From Thiorhodococcus mannitoliphagus (lineage in GTDB: Bacteria; Pseudomonadota; Gammaproteobacteria; Chromatiales; Chromatiaceae), in contig NZ_JAAIJR010000035.1 of the NCBI RefSeq assembly GCF_010915725.1, forward strand, positions 1-47,474: a stretch of DNA of 47,474 nucleotides. The letters run 5' to 3'. The notes beneath the pieces were generated by a model. It had not been told where the DNA came from. It saw only the letters and a list, made by a program, of their open reading frames with translations, and searched no databases. Positions 1-7,221 of this stretch are shown here, piece after piece. Each line of letters opens with the position of its first letter. Positions within the stretch are counted from its first letter, which is position 1. A program made the position numbers and the translations under genes.

Positions 1-194
1 CGCCGCTCCCACGTCGCTTTGCCTTGAAGGATTCACGGTGTCGACTCAACCGACTGGACGGTTCGATGATCAACGCCCCCATCCCAAAGCGAACGAGCGT
101 CCGGCACCTACTCCCCCCGCATCTGGTGTCTACCTGAGTCAACCGGATAGGCATAGTTCATTCCCGTATCGTCACTGCACTGCGGGTGCTGGTG

Positions 195-300
195 AGCTGA
201 GAGGCTGTCTGACAAACCTCGGGGCGACTTTAGTCGCCCTTGGCACTGGCGTGAGGGCGAATGAATTCGCCCCAACGGCTCGGGCGATTGAAATATCAGA
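195..300. repeat. REP-like intergenic palindromes
   Basis: The stretch contains two short perfect palindromes in tandem: GGGCGACTTTAGTCGCCC near 223-240 and a GGGCGAA...TTCGCCC palindrome near 256-273. Similar palindromes are scattered between genes in many gammaproteobacteria. No coding potential is evident here. Confidence 0.6.
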
Positions 301-360
301 CCTCCCGGAATAGCCGATAAATCACCCAGATTGTTGGACAGTTTGCGAAGCGGGACAGGG

Positions 361-660
361 TCAAAGCGGCGAGTCGCCGACCTCGATGCGCAACCACTTC
401 CCACCGGGAATCTTGGCCCCCAGGCCGGTGAGCTTGCGGCACAACTGCTCCTACTGCTCCTACTGCTCCTACTGCTCCTACTGCTCCTACTGCTCCTACT
501 GCTCCTACTGCTCCTACTGCTCCTGGGCGGCGCGACGCGCGGGCTGCTGCAGGGGTTCCAGGCGCACCACCACCCAAGGTGCATCGCTGGGACCAAAGTC
601 GGCACGATAACTTAAATTCAGGCCTTGATCATCGGATCGCCTGCTCGCTTGAATCGACAT
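361..660 (-). pseudogene. Small reading frame interrupted by a TAG-containing 9-bp repeat
   Basis: On the minus strand a frame beginning at an ATG at 660 reads MSIQASRR, then a plausible protein stretch including LNLSYRADFGPSDAPW and VVVRLEPLQQ. At 516 it enters the tandem repeat, where every unit reads Glu-Gln-stop. Because the unit is 9 bp the frame is kept, and beyond the repeat it continues in the same frame (LCRKLTGLGAKIPGG, KWLRIEVGDSPL) to a TGA at 361-363. I infer an originally continuous small protein with a Gln-Glu-Gln stretch (codons CAG GAG CAG) in which a CAG-to-TAG change was amplified. I do not recognise the family. A translated product would stop after the first EQ. Confidence 0.45.
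445..525. repeat. 9-bp tandem repeat (CTGCTCCTA), eight perfect units plus one variant
   Basis: Eight consecutive copies of CTGCTCCTA run from 445 to 516, followed by CTGCTCCTG (517-525). On the minus strand each unit reads CAG-TAG-GAG or, in the frame of the flanking remnant gene, GAG CAG TAG. Copy number is likely to vary between strains. Confidence 0.95.
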
Positions 661-673
661 CGTGCAGCCCGCC

Positions 674-730
674 GTGAGAGCGGCGCCCCGCCGCGCTCGC
701 GCGACCGTCGCGGCGGGGCGCCGCTCCCAC
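674..730. repeat. REP-like GC-rich hairpin
   Basis: GTGAGAGCGGCGCC on the left is answered by GGCGCCGCTCCCAC on the right, with CGCCGCG/CGCGGCG extending the stem, giving a near-perfect stem of more than 20 bp. It is flanked by an 11-bp inverted repeat, TTGATCATCGG at 625-635 and CCGATGATCAA at 751-761. It resembles the GTGGGAGCGGC-type repetitive extragenic palindromes of gammaproteobacteria. Confidence 0.65.
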
Positions 731-767
731 CGGTCGTGCGCTTGGACCAACCGATGATCAACACCTA

Positions 768-868
768 AGAAAGCGTCCATCAACAACTTCCCCCCTTTCG
801 CAAAGGGGGGCTAGGGGGGATTTCGGGCGGCATCGCTCGCATCGGGAAACAATTGATGGACACTTTCT
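768..868. mobile_element. About 100-bp MITE-like inverted-repeat element
   Basis: Near-perfect 16-bp terminal inverted repeats, AGAAAGCGTCCATCAA (768-783) and TTGATGGACACTTTCT (853-868), differ at one pair. They enclose an inner hairpin of C-run/G-run sequence (CCCCCCTTTCGC, then AAAGGGGGG). There is no coding capacity. Short terminal repeats plus a palindromic core suggest a non-autonomous miniature element. Confidence 0.6.
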
Positions 869-1508
869 AAATTCAGGGGAAAACTGTCCTGGACATGGGG
901 TCCAGTTTACCTGTCGCTCGCCGGTCAGATACGCACCTTCTGCGAAACGCGGGTAGCAGTCAGCGTGGATAGGGCTTTGGTGTCGAAAGCCCACCGGATA
1001 GCGGACACCCATGATCAGGATATCTACCAAGGCAATCCTGACCTGGTGCCGGTACCACGCTTGAGATCGGCCACGACACCAGCGGTGCTTGGTCAGTTTC
1101 GGCAACTTCGTTGTAGAGGTCTATTCCAGGTTCCAGGTTCCACGTGTGATATGCTCGAACGCTTGAGCTGGTAGTAAGCAATGGCGTTCGAAGCCCAATG
1201 ACTCCTGCGATAAGGAGAACATTAAAAGCAACGAGTTCGATATCATAGTTCTCCTCGGGATAAGAGTAGCCGATTGGATGGGCTGCATAGATCGCTTCGT
1301 GGCCCAAGGCATTGCGCGCAGTTGACAGTTTGCTGCTATTTTTCTCGTCTGTAAGATACTCTGCCTAGGTCGGCAGCTTAACGCCATATCGGGCAGCCAG
1401 GTTAATGGGCCGGGATGCGTGAGCCCTGGCTTTGACTCCCGGGATTTTATATAGGCATCAAATCGATCCCATTCGGATAGCGCCCTTATTTATAGGATGA
1501 CCGTTTTC
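869..1508. other. Intergenic stretch without a supportable gene
   Basis: Only fragmentary frames are present. On the minus strand a short piece starting at 1307 (MGHEAIYAAHPIGYSYPEEN, then a hydrophobic VAFNVLLIAGVIGL) looks protein-like for about 40 residues and then degenerates, so it may be a gene remnant. The sequence becomes AT-richer after about 1440, approaching the biosynthetic island. Confidence 0.4.
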
Positions 1509-1537
1509 TTGAACCATTTGATTTAAAGGCGTAATAA
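1509..1537 (+). promoter_or_regulatory. Candidate sigma-70 promoter for the 1.66-6.1 kb operon
   Basis: TTGAAC (1509-1514) is followed after 17 bp by TAATAA (1532-1537), a reasonable -35/-10 pair in an AT-rich stretch upstream of the pagL-like gene. A 7-bp hairpin (GACCAGT, 1615-1621, with ACTGGTC, 1627-1633) lies in the predicted leader just before the ribosome-binding site. Confidence 0.35.
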
Positions 1538-1660
1538 TTTCTCGCCATCCCTATAGTTTGTGGCACTACCCGAGAGACCTTACGGTCCCCTTATGGATGA
1601 TCTGAAAGTTCTATGACCAGTCTGATACTGGTCTATGTTGCAATTTGGAGGCATCTATAC

Positions 1661-2242
1661 ATGAAGTATACATTGAGGAAGTGGGCGGTTGGCATGTCCG
1701 GGGTGCTCTGGTTTTTTGTCGCTGTTCCGGCGGCCCTAGGCTGGGACACCTCCCAGGATATGTGGTCGCTAAACGTGGGCTATGGGCAGAGCATCCCCGG
1801 TTGGGGGCAAACCAGTCAACGGGTCCAGACCATCGACATCGTGCCACGATACACACATCTGACCATCGACAACCTGGGCGCAGGATGGCTCAAGGGACGG
1901 TATTCAACCCTCATCGAGCTCCCGGTGCATATTGTCACCGAACCGGACAGTTCGCTGATGCTGGGGCTCAACGCCTTGGCTTCCTACACCTTTACCGCCG
2001 ACGAAGACTGGCAGCCCTACATTTTCGGTGGCGGCGGTCCAGTCTACAGCTTTGCCGACATTCCCGGCATGGGCGCCGACTGGAACGGCAATTATCAGTT
2101 TGCCCTGGGGCTAGCGCATCGACTCGATTCAGGAACTTGGCTCCTCTTTGAACTCCGGTATCACCATATCTCCAACGCTGGCGCGGAAATGCCCAATGAT
2201 CCATTGAACTCGGTGCAATTTCTTGCCGGCTTTTCGTTCTGA
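1661..2242 (+). CDS. pagL: PagL-like lipid A 3-O-deacylase / acyloxyacyl hydrolase
   Basis: A 193-residue outer-membrane beta-barrel protein of the PagL family, which removes the 3-O-linked acyl chain of lipid A. The start at 1661 follows GGAG (1647-1650). The N-terminus (MKYTLRKW, then a hydrophobic stretch ending VPAALG) is a signal peptide cleaved near residue 27. The C-terminal segment has the family signature RYHHISNAG, with His169 and Ser171 forming the HxS catalytic pair, and the chain ends in Phe as barrel proteins do (FLAGFSF). The third catalytic residue, Glu in Pseudomonas PagL, appears to be Asn or a nearby acid here, so activity is less certain than fold. It is the first gene of the island and lies 11 bp before the next frame, so it may help place or accommodate the island's lipid product in the outer membrane. 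Confidence 0.75.
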   Translation: MKYTLRKWAVGMSGVLWFFVAVPAALGWDTSQDMWSLNVGYGQSIPGWGQTSQRVQTIDIVPRYTHLTIDNLGAGWLKGRYSTLIELPVHIVTEPDSSLMLGLNALASYTFTADEDWQPYIFGGGGPVYSFADIPGMGADWNGNYQFALGLAHRLDSGTWLLFELRYHHISNAGAEMPNDPLNSVQFLAGFSF

Positions 2243-2253
2243 AGTGACACCCA

Positions 2254-2706
2254 TTGATTATACATGAGCAAACAGTACCTTCTGAGAATGCGGAGCAAGA
2301 GGCCCGTTCCATCACCGACGGTCTGCACACTCTCAACTATATTCCCGATGATTCCGGCCGGGTTAGCACGGATCAACAGGATGGCTGGCAACCGGTGAAC
2401 GAGGTCAATCACCAAGCCTGGCAGGAGATTGATCGGCATATCGACCAGGCTTCACGTAAAATCGCCTCCGGACGGGCCAGTTGCCTGTATCACTACATGG
2501 CCGCCAATCAGATGAGCCCTCGATTGCTTGCCAGTTATGCCCGACTGCCCTTGTGGAAGGTCTATCTCCATCTCTTGCCATTTTTTTTCAGGCGGCTGTC
2601 GCGCGATGATTTACGGCCGTATGCACAGCTTTTCCAGATTTCCGAGGATGATTTGCAAGCAGGCCGCCTCTTGCCGGCTGTTTACCATAGGGGGCGCCAT
2701 GACTGA
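2254..2706 (+). CDS. Small protein with HTH-like C-terminal region
   Basis: About 150 residues with a hydrophilic N-terminal half. The C-terminal half has an alternating pattern (LYHYMAANQMSPRLLASYAR, then PLWKVYLHLLPFFFRRLSRD, DLRPYAQLFQISEDDL) like a Cro/XRE-type helix-turn-helix: helix, short turn, second helix, and a closing segment of the LYA-FxIS-DDL kind. No ATG lies in the first half, so the TTG at 2254 (or a later GTG) must start it, and the true start is uncertain. The end overlaps the next gene by 8 bp (ATGACTGA), indicating translational coupling. It could be a dedicated regulator or a small partner of the BtrH-like protein. Function is unknown. Confidence 0.55.
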   Translation: MIIHEQTVPSENAEQEARSITDGLHTLNYIPDDSGRVSTDQQDGWQPVNEVNHQAWQEIDRHIDQASRKIASGRASCLYHYMAANQMSPRLLASYARLPLWKVYLHLLPFFFRRLSRDDLRPYAQLFQISEDDLQAGRLLPAVYHRGRHD

Positions 2707-3721
2707 AAATATTCATATTGACTTTCCCCACCGGCAGGCGGCGCATTGCGAGAGCGGGGTTGCCGCCAACTTGCTCAGCTACCAAGGGATCGACATCAAT
2801 GAGGCCACCGCATTCGGCATTGGCGGCGGGCTCTTTTTTGCCTATCTGCCCTTTATCCGTCTCAACCATCTGCCTATGGTCACCTACCGGGGCGCTGCCG
2901 GCTCCCTGTTGAAACAGATCTCGAAGATCCCAGGCTTTACCCTTGAGCAACAAACCTTTTCAGATCCTGGAATAGCCATGGCGGCTCTGGATCAAAAACT
3001 GGCGGATTCCATTCCCGTTGGCCTGCAGACCGGGGTTTTCTGGCTGCCGTATTTTCCCAAGGCCCTGCGTTTTCATTTTAACGCCCATAATCTGGTGGTC
3101 TACGGCAAAGAGGGAGATGAGTATTTGATCAGCGACCCGGTCTTTCCCGAACCGGAGCGGTGTCCGACACGGGATCTGGCCAAGGCGCGGTTCGCAGCCG
3201 GAGCCTTGGCACCCAAGGGCAAGATGTATCATTTCTCGCAGGTCGATACCCAATTTGACCAGCGGCGAGCCATCGTCCAGGGTATCGATGTGGTCTGCCG
3301 AATGATGACCGCCAGTCCGTTCCTCCTGATCGGGGTCAAGGGGATGCGTTTTCTTGCCGGGCGGCTTTGTCGTTGGCCCAGGCGACTGGGTCAGAAGAAA
3401 GCCGATCTCCACCTTGGTCATGTGGTGAGGATGCAGGAGGAGATCGGCACGGGCGGAGGCGGCTTTCGCTTCATGTATGCGGCCTTTCTCCAGGAAAGCA
3501 GCGGCCGTCTTGACGATGAGCGCCTTAGTGCCTGTGCGACAGGTCTGATCGAAGCCGGTGACCAGTGGCGCGCCTTTGCGGTCATGGCCGCCCGCCTCTG
3601 CAAGAAACGGGAAAAACCGGGGGACAGCTATGCCAATGCTGCCGAGCATATCCGCCGGTGCGCCGATCTAGAAGAGCAGGTTTATACTGATTTACGGCGA
3701 TGGGTTCGACAGCTTGCATGA
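2699..3721 (+). CDS. BtrH-like acyltransferase (BtrH_N / DUF4872 type)
   Basis: A 340-residue protein of the butirosin BtrH family. BtrH moves an aminoacyl group from a carrier protein to an amine of an aminoglycoside, forming an amide. The N-terminal signature is visible: RQAAHCESGVAANLLSYQG, with the His-Cys pair at residues 16-17, then IGGGLFFAYLPF and HNLVVYGKEGDEYLISDP. The C-terminal half is helical, as in the DUF4872 region. The start at 2699 is preceded by AGGGGG and overlaps the previous stop; the end overlaps the ATPase gene as ATGA. Its position next to an ABC exporter and an ACP suggests transfer of an ACP-bound acyl chain to an amine acceptor followed by export, which is inference. 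Confidence 0.7.
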   Translation: MTENIHIDFPHRQAAHCESGVAANLLSYQGIDINEATAFGIGGGLFFAYLPFIRLNHLPMVTYRGAAGSLLKQISKIPGFTLEQQTFSDPGIAMAALDQKLADSIPVGLQTGVFWLPYFPKALRFHFNAHNLVVYGKEGDEYLISDPVFPEPERCPTRDLAKARFAAGALAPKGKMYHFSQVDTQFDQRRAIVQGIDVVCRMMTASPFLLIGVKGMRFLAGRLCRWPRRLGQKKADLHLGHVVRMQEEIGTGGGGFRFMYAAFLQESSGRLDDERLSACATGLIEAGDQWRAFAVMAARLCKKREKPGDSYANAAEHIRRCADLEEQVYTDLRRWVRQLA

Positions 3722-4488
3722 AGGTATCTCAAGCCTATATCGCCGATCCCGCCATTGAAGCCGAGGCTCTGTCCAGGCACTACAAAGGGCAGCCGGAACC
3801 GGCCGTTGATCGTTTTAGCCTGACCATCGCCAAAGGAGAGTTCTATGGACTCCTTGGCCCCAACGGCGCCGGAAAAACAACGATCATGTCCATGCTCGCG
3901 GGTTTGCAGCCGCCTGATTCGGGAGCGGTGCGCATCCATGGCATGCGCTATGGCCGTCATACCCGATTGATTCAATCAAAGATTGGTTTCGTCCCACAGG
4001 AACTGGCGCTCTATCAGCGCCTGACCGGAATGGAGAATATATGGTATTTTGCCCGCCTGCTTGGACTGCGCGGGAAGGAGATCAAGAGCAGGATCGAGCA
4101 AAGTCTTGAATTCTGCCAGCTCCAGGACCGAGCCAGGCAGCCGGTTGCAACCTACTCCGGCGGGATGAAACGGCGGCTCAACTTGGCGATCGGGCTGCTC
4201 AACGATCCCTGGATTCTGTTTCTCGATGAGCCCACCGTTGGGGTCGATACCCAATCCCGTCATCTCATCCACCAGCAGTTGCGCCGCCTGCAACAAACGG
4301 GAACCACTATCCTCTATACCACCCATTACCTCGAGGAAGCCCAGGAACTCTGCTCACGGGTGGGCATTCTCGATCAGGGGCGGATTCTCAAAGAGGGGGC
4401 GCCGGAGCTTCTGCTGCAACGATCGGAATATCAGAATCTGGAAGAGATCTTTCTCGAGCTGACCGGCAACGCGTTGCGGGACCATTGA
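3718..4488 (+). CDS. ABC transporter ATP-binding protein (ABC-2 / drug-lipid exporter type)
   Basis: A 256-residue nucleotide-binding subunit with every expected motif: Walker A GPNGAGKTT (about 47-55), Q-loop FVPQE, signature YSGGMKRR, Walker B ILFLDEPT and H-loop TTHYLEEAQ. The overall pattern is that of CcmA/NodI-like exporters. The start at 3718 overlaps the previous stop as ATGA; an in-frame ATG at 3700 is also possible. The permease follows 2 bp later, so the pair should form one transporter that drives export of a lipid or small molecule through the inner membrane. Confidence 0.9.
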   Translation: MKVSQAYIADPAIEAEALSRHYKGQPEPAVDRFSLTIAKGEFYGLLGPNGAGKTTIMSMLAGLQPPDSGAVRIHGMRYGRHTRLIQSKIGFVPQELALYQRLTGMENIWYFARLLGLRGKEIKSRIEQSLEFCQLQDRARQPVATYSGGMKRRLNLAIGLLNDPWILFLDEPTVGVDTQSRHLIHQQLRRLQQTGTTILYTTHYLEEAQELCSRVGILDQGRILKEGAPELLLQRSEYQNLEEIFLELTGNALRDH

Positions 4489-4490
4489 AT

Positions 4491-5750
4491 ATGCGCGCAC
4501 TGCTCACCAGCGCCCATAAAGAATTGCGGCTGTTGGCCCGGGATTATGCCGGGTTACTGGTGCTGTTTCTCATGCCGGTCACCCTGGTGGTGGTCATCAC
4601 CCTGGTGCAGGAAAACATCCTCCAGCTCTCCGGGCAACGGCCAACCGAAATTTGTGTGCAGGATGATGATCAAGGGCCCTTTGCCCACGGACTTACGGCC
4701 TATCTCCAGACCGGGAAACTGGAAGCCGTCCCCTGGACCGGATCTGCAGACGAGCTCCGCCAAGCCGTCACCGCCGGAACCTGCCAGGCGGCCTTGATCC
4801 TCGAACAGGGGGCATCGGCACGGCTCCAGCAGCAGATCGACCGCCAATTGGCCGGTGATGCCACCTCGAAGAGCCCAAGCCTTGCCCTCGATCTTCTCTT
4901 TGACCCCGCGACCATGGTCGGATTTCGGGCCGGTATCTTCGCCCGGGTGCAGATGGCGGCCCAGGCAACCGAGCTGGAGATGAAGGCCACTCGCTTGGGG
5001 GCACGGTTAACGGCACAAGCCGGCGCCGGCACTCCGGCCGGGAACGGTTCCGGAGAGGATCTGCGCGCGCTCTTCTCGCGCTCCCTCACCACCATTGCCG
5101 AACAATCCGGGCACTCAAGTCAATCCTCCATGGACGAGATCTTGAATCCCGTTGACCGCAATGTGCCCGCCTGGGCCCTGTTCGGCATGTTTTTCACCGC
5201 CATCCCCATCGCCGGGACCATCCTCACCGAGCGGCAATCGGGGGTAGCCCTGCGGCTCACTGCCATGCCGGTTTCACCCATATCCCTGTTGGCGGGGAAG
5301 ATGTTCGCTTACCTCGGTGTCTGCGTGGTGCAGTTTATTCTGATTGCCTTAGTCGGTATCTATCTCTTTCCGCACCTGGGGTTGCAGGCATTCAGCCTTC
5401 CGATCAATCCGTTATCACTGCTCCTGCCGGTGTGCGCAAGCAGTCTGGCGGCCTGCGGTTTCGGTGTCTGCCTGGGTTCGGTCTGCCGCTCCTATGAACA
5501 GGCATCCACCCTTGGCGCCACCATCGTTGTTGCCGCTGCGGCCATGGGCGGCATCATGGTGCCGGTCTACGCCATGCCCCCGCTGATGCAGCAGCTCAGC
5601 ATTCTTTCCCCGCTCAGCTGGGCGATCACCTGTTTTTCCGACCTGCTCATCCGTGGCAATCCCTGGGAGAGTACGTTGCCTGATCTGGGCAGGCTTGTGG
5701 CCTTTTCCGCGGTGATGCTGATCATCTCCTGGAAAAGAGCATACAGATAA
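4491..5750 (+). CDS. ABC-2 type transporter permease
   Basis: A 419-residue membrane subunit: one N-terminal transmembrane helix (LLVLFLMPVTLVVVITLV), a periplasmic domain of about 200 residues, and a C-terminal block of five to six helices beginning at VPAWALFGMFFTAIPIAG. This is the usual ABC-2 export permease layout (YhhJ/DrrB-like, with a large extracytoplasmic loop). The ATG at 4491 is used two bases after the ATPase stop. It should pair with the preceding ATPase to export the island's product or a precursor. The ACP gene follows after 16 bp. Confidence 0.88.
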   Translation: MRALLTSAHKELRLLARDYAGLLVLFLMPVTLVVVITLVQENILQLSGQRPTEICVQDDDQGPFAHGLTAYLQTGKLEAVPWTGSADELRQAVTAGTCQAALILEQGASARLQQQIDRQLAGDATSKSPSLALDLLFDPATMVGFRAGIFARVQMAAQATELEMKATRLGARLTAQAGAGTPAGNGSGEDLRALFSRSLTTIAEQSGHSSQSSMDEILNPVDRNVPAWALFGMFFTAIPIAGTILTERQSGVALRLTAMPVSPISLLAGKMFAYLGVCVVQFILIALVGIYLFPHLGLQAFSLPINPLSLLLPVCASSLAACGFGVCLGSVCRSYEQASTLGATIVVAAAAMGGIMVPVYAMPPLMQQLSILSPLSWAITCFSDLLIRGNPWESTLPDLGRLVAFSAVMLIISWKRAYR

Positions 5751-5766
5751 GGCATGGGAGATCGCC

Positions 5767-6099
5767 ATGCTTCCCCCTTTTCCCCTTTTTACAAGAAACA
5801 AACAACGACACATGGGATTAGATACTCTCGAAAGAGAACTCATTGAGGCCATCTGCACGACATGTAATCTGCAGGATGTGGAGACGACAAGCATCAAGGC
5901 CGATGATCCGTTGATCGGACCCGAATCGGCGTTGGGTATCGATTCGCTTGATGCCCTGGAAATCGTGGTTATGGTCCAGAAAGACTACGGTGTTCGGATT
6001 GAATCGGAAAATACCAGCCGCATCGTCCTCCAGTCAGCGGCCAGCCTTGCATCGCATATCCGCAAGTACTCTCCCTACGACTTAGACCACGGTGAGTAA
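5767..6099 (+). CDS. Acyl carrier protein (1 of 4)
   Basis: A type II acyl carrier protein. The phosphopantetheine site is Ser60 in LGIDSLDALEIVVMVQ, with the usual following helix and the YGVRI segment. The start at 5767 has a GGGAG ribosome-binding site 5 bp upstream and gives a 15-residue extension; an internal ATG at 5812 would give a standard-length ACP but lacks a clear ribosome-binding site. The 3' end overlaps the convergent KAS III gene by 18 bp. Having its own position next to the exporter suggests it may serve the BtrH-like transfer step. Confidence 0.88.
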   Translation: MLPPFPLFTRNKQRHMGLDTLERELIEAICTTCNLQDVETTSIKADDPLIGPESALGIDSLDALEIVVMVQKDYGVRIESENTSRIVLQSAASLASHIRKYSPYDLDHGE

Positions 6100-7221
6100 G
6101 AGATAGCCCACGGCGAACCGTCCACTCTCCGGGACAAAGCCGAGAATCCGGTCGCCCGGGCGCAGCCGGCCCGAGAGCACCAGTTCCTCCAGCATGATAT
6201 AAAAGGAAGCGGCCCCAGTATTCCCCTTGGTGCTGAGATTGGTAAACCAGCGTTCCTGGGGAATGGCAAATCCGATATCACTGAGCTGGCGCTCAAGGGG
6301 TTCACGAAAATAGGCTGATGAATAATGCGGTAAGAACCAGTCGACTTCAGTGGCCGTCAACTTGTGCTTGCTGACAATGGAGGGAAGACAGTTGCCGACC
6401 AAGGCAGGCAGTACTTCTCGGTTGAGCAGCTTGGCATCTTGCTTGATGGTGAACACTCCTCCCGACTCTCCCTGGCGCAATGCCTCGCGCCAACCGACGA
6501 TCTCACCGCCATTTTGCTTGCTGCAGCCCGCATACATGCAGGTGGCGAGGCGATGCGCTTGAGAGGTGAGTTCAATCCAATCGATACGCAGACTCAAGGG
6601 TCCACGCGATTCAGGTTCGATGAGGACGGCTCCGGCTCCATCGGAGAGCATCCACCGCAGAAACTGTTCCTCAAAAGAAAAGGCCGGATGAGAGGGTTCC
6701 GATGCATTATTCCCAAGCCGCCGACAGCCTGCCTGCGCGAAAAAATCGGTGCGCATGTAGGAGGAGGCGAGCTCCGATCCTGTGGCAACAGCGCCTGCCG
6801 CCGATCCCGTCGCCACTGCCATGGCCGCGTATTTCAGGGCCATCACGCCGGAAAGACAGATGCCGGCGGTGCTAACGACCTCGCAGGGCGATTGGCCTAA
6901 TTCGCCATGGACCATGGAGGCATGCCCCGGCATCAGTTGATCCGGAGAAGATGTGCCGCAGACAAGACAGGACCAGCCGTTTCCAGAGGTATTGAGGCGG
7001 CGTATAGCCTCAGCCGTCAGTTGCGCATTGGTATGGGTGGGCTCGCCGTTCTCTCGGTCAATGGCGTAATGGCGGGTCTGAATGCCGTTACCGGCGAGGA
7101 TCTTGGTTCTTGTGCGACTGGAAACGCGATCCACCGGACCGAGATACAGTTCGATATCCTCGTTGGCAACTGGGTGGCCAGGAAGAAAAGAGGCAAGGTT
7201 GGTAATATAGGCGTCCACCAC
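6082..7221 (-). CDS. Beta-ketoacyl-ACP synthase III-like enzyme
   Basis: A 379-residue thiolase-fold enzyme of the FabH/KAS III group. The catalytic triad is readable: Cys122 in STAGICLSGVMALKYA, His299 in WFLPHYSSAYF, and Asn334 in NLSTKGNTGAASF. It is somewhat longer than FabH (about 320), as is common for KAS III proteins of aryl-polyene and dialkylresorcinol clusters. KAS III enzymes start chains by condensing an acyl starter with malonyl-ACP, or act as acyl or ester-forming transferases. It is the last gene of the leftward operon and abuts the upstream radical SAM gene with no gap. Whether it is the starter synthase here is inference. Confidence 0.88.
   Translation of the reverse strand: MVDAYITNLASFLPGHPVANEDIELYLGPVDRVSSRTRTKILAGNGIQTRHYAIDRENGEPTHTNAQLTAEAIRRLNTSGNGWSCLVCGTSSPDQLMPGHASMVHGELGQSPCEVVSTAGICLSGVMALKYAAMAVATGSAAGAVATGSELASSYMRTDFFAQAGCRRLGNNASEPSHPAFSFEEQFLRWMLSDGAGAVLIEPESRGPLSLRIDWIELTSQAHRLATCMYAGCSKQNGGEIVGWREALRQGESGGVFTIKQDAKLLNREVLPALVGNCLPSIVSKHKLTATEVDWFLPHYSSAYFREPLERQLSDIGFAIPQERWFTNLSTKGNTGAASFYIMLEELVLSGRLRPGDRILGFVPESGRFAVGYLLLTVV

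Noticed and set aside
445-525. CRISPR array
   Set aside because: Units are 9 bp without spacers and no cas genes are present.
331-615. Plus-strand frames full of poly-Leu or Cys-Ser-Tyr repeats
   Set aside because: They are translations of the 9-bp tandem repeat; the flanking sequence is protein-like only in one minus-strand frame.
758-1387. Overlapping minus-strand frames of 88-115 residues
   Set aside because: They run through the MITE-like element and low-complexity DNA, have no ribosome-binding site and no recognisable domain.
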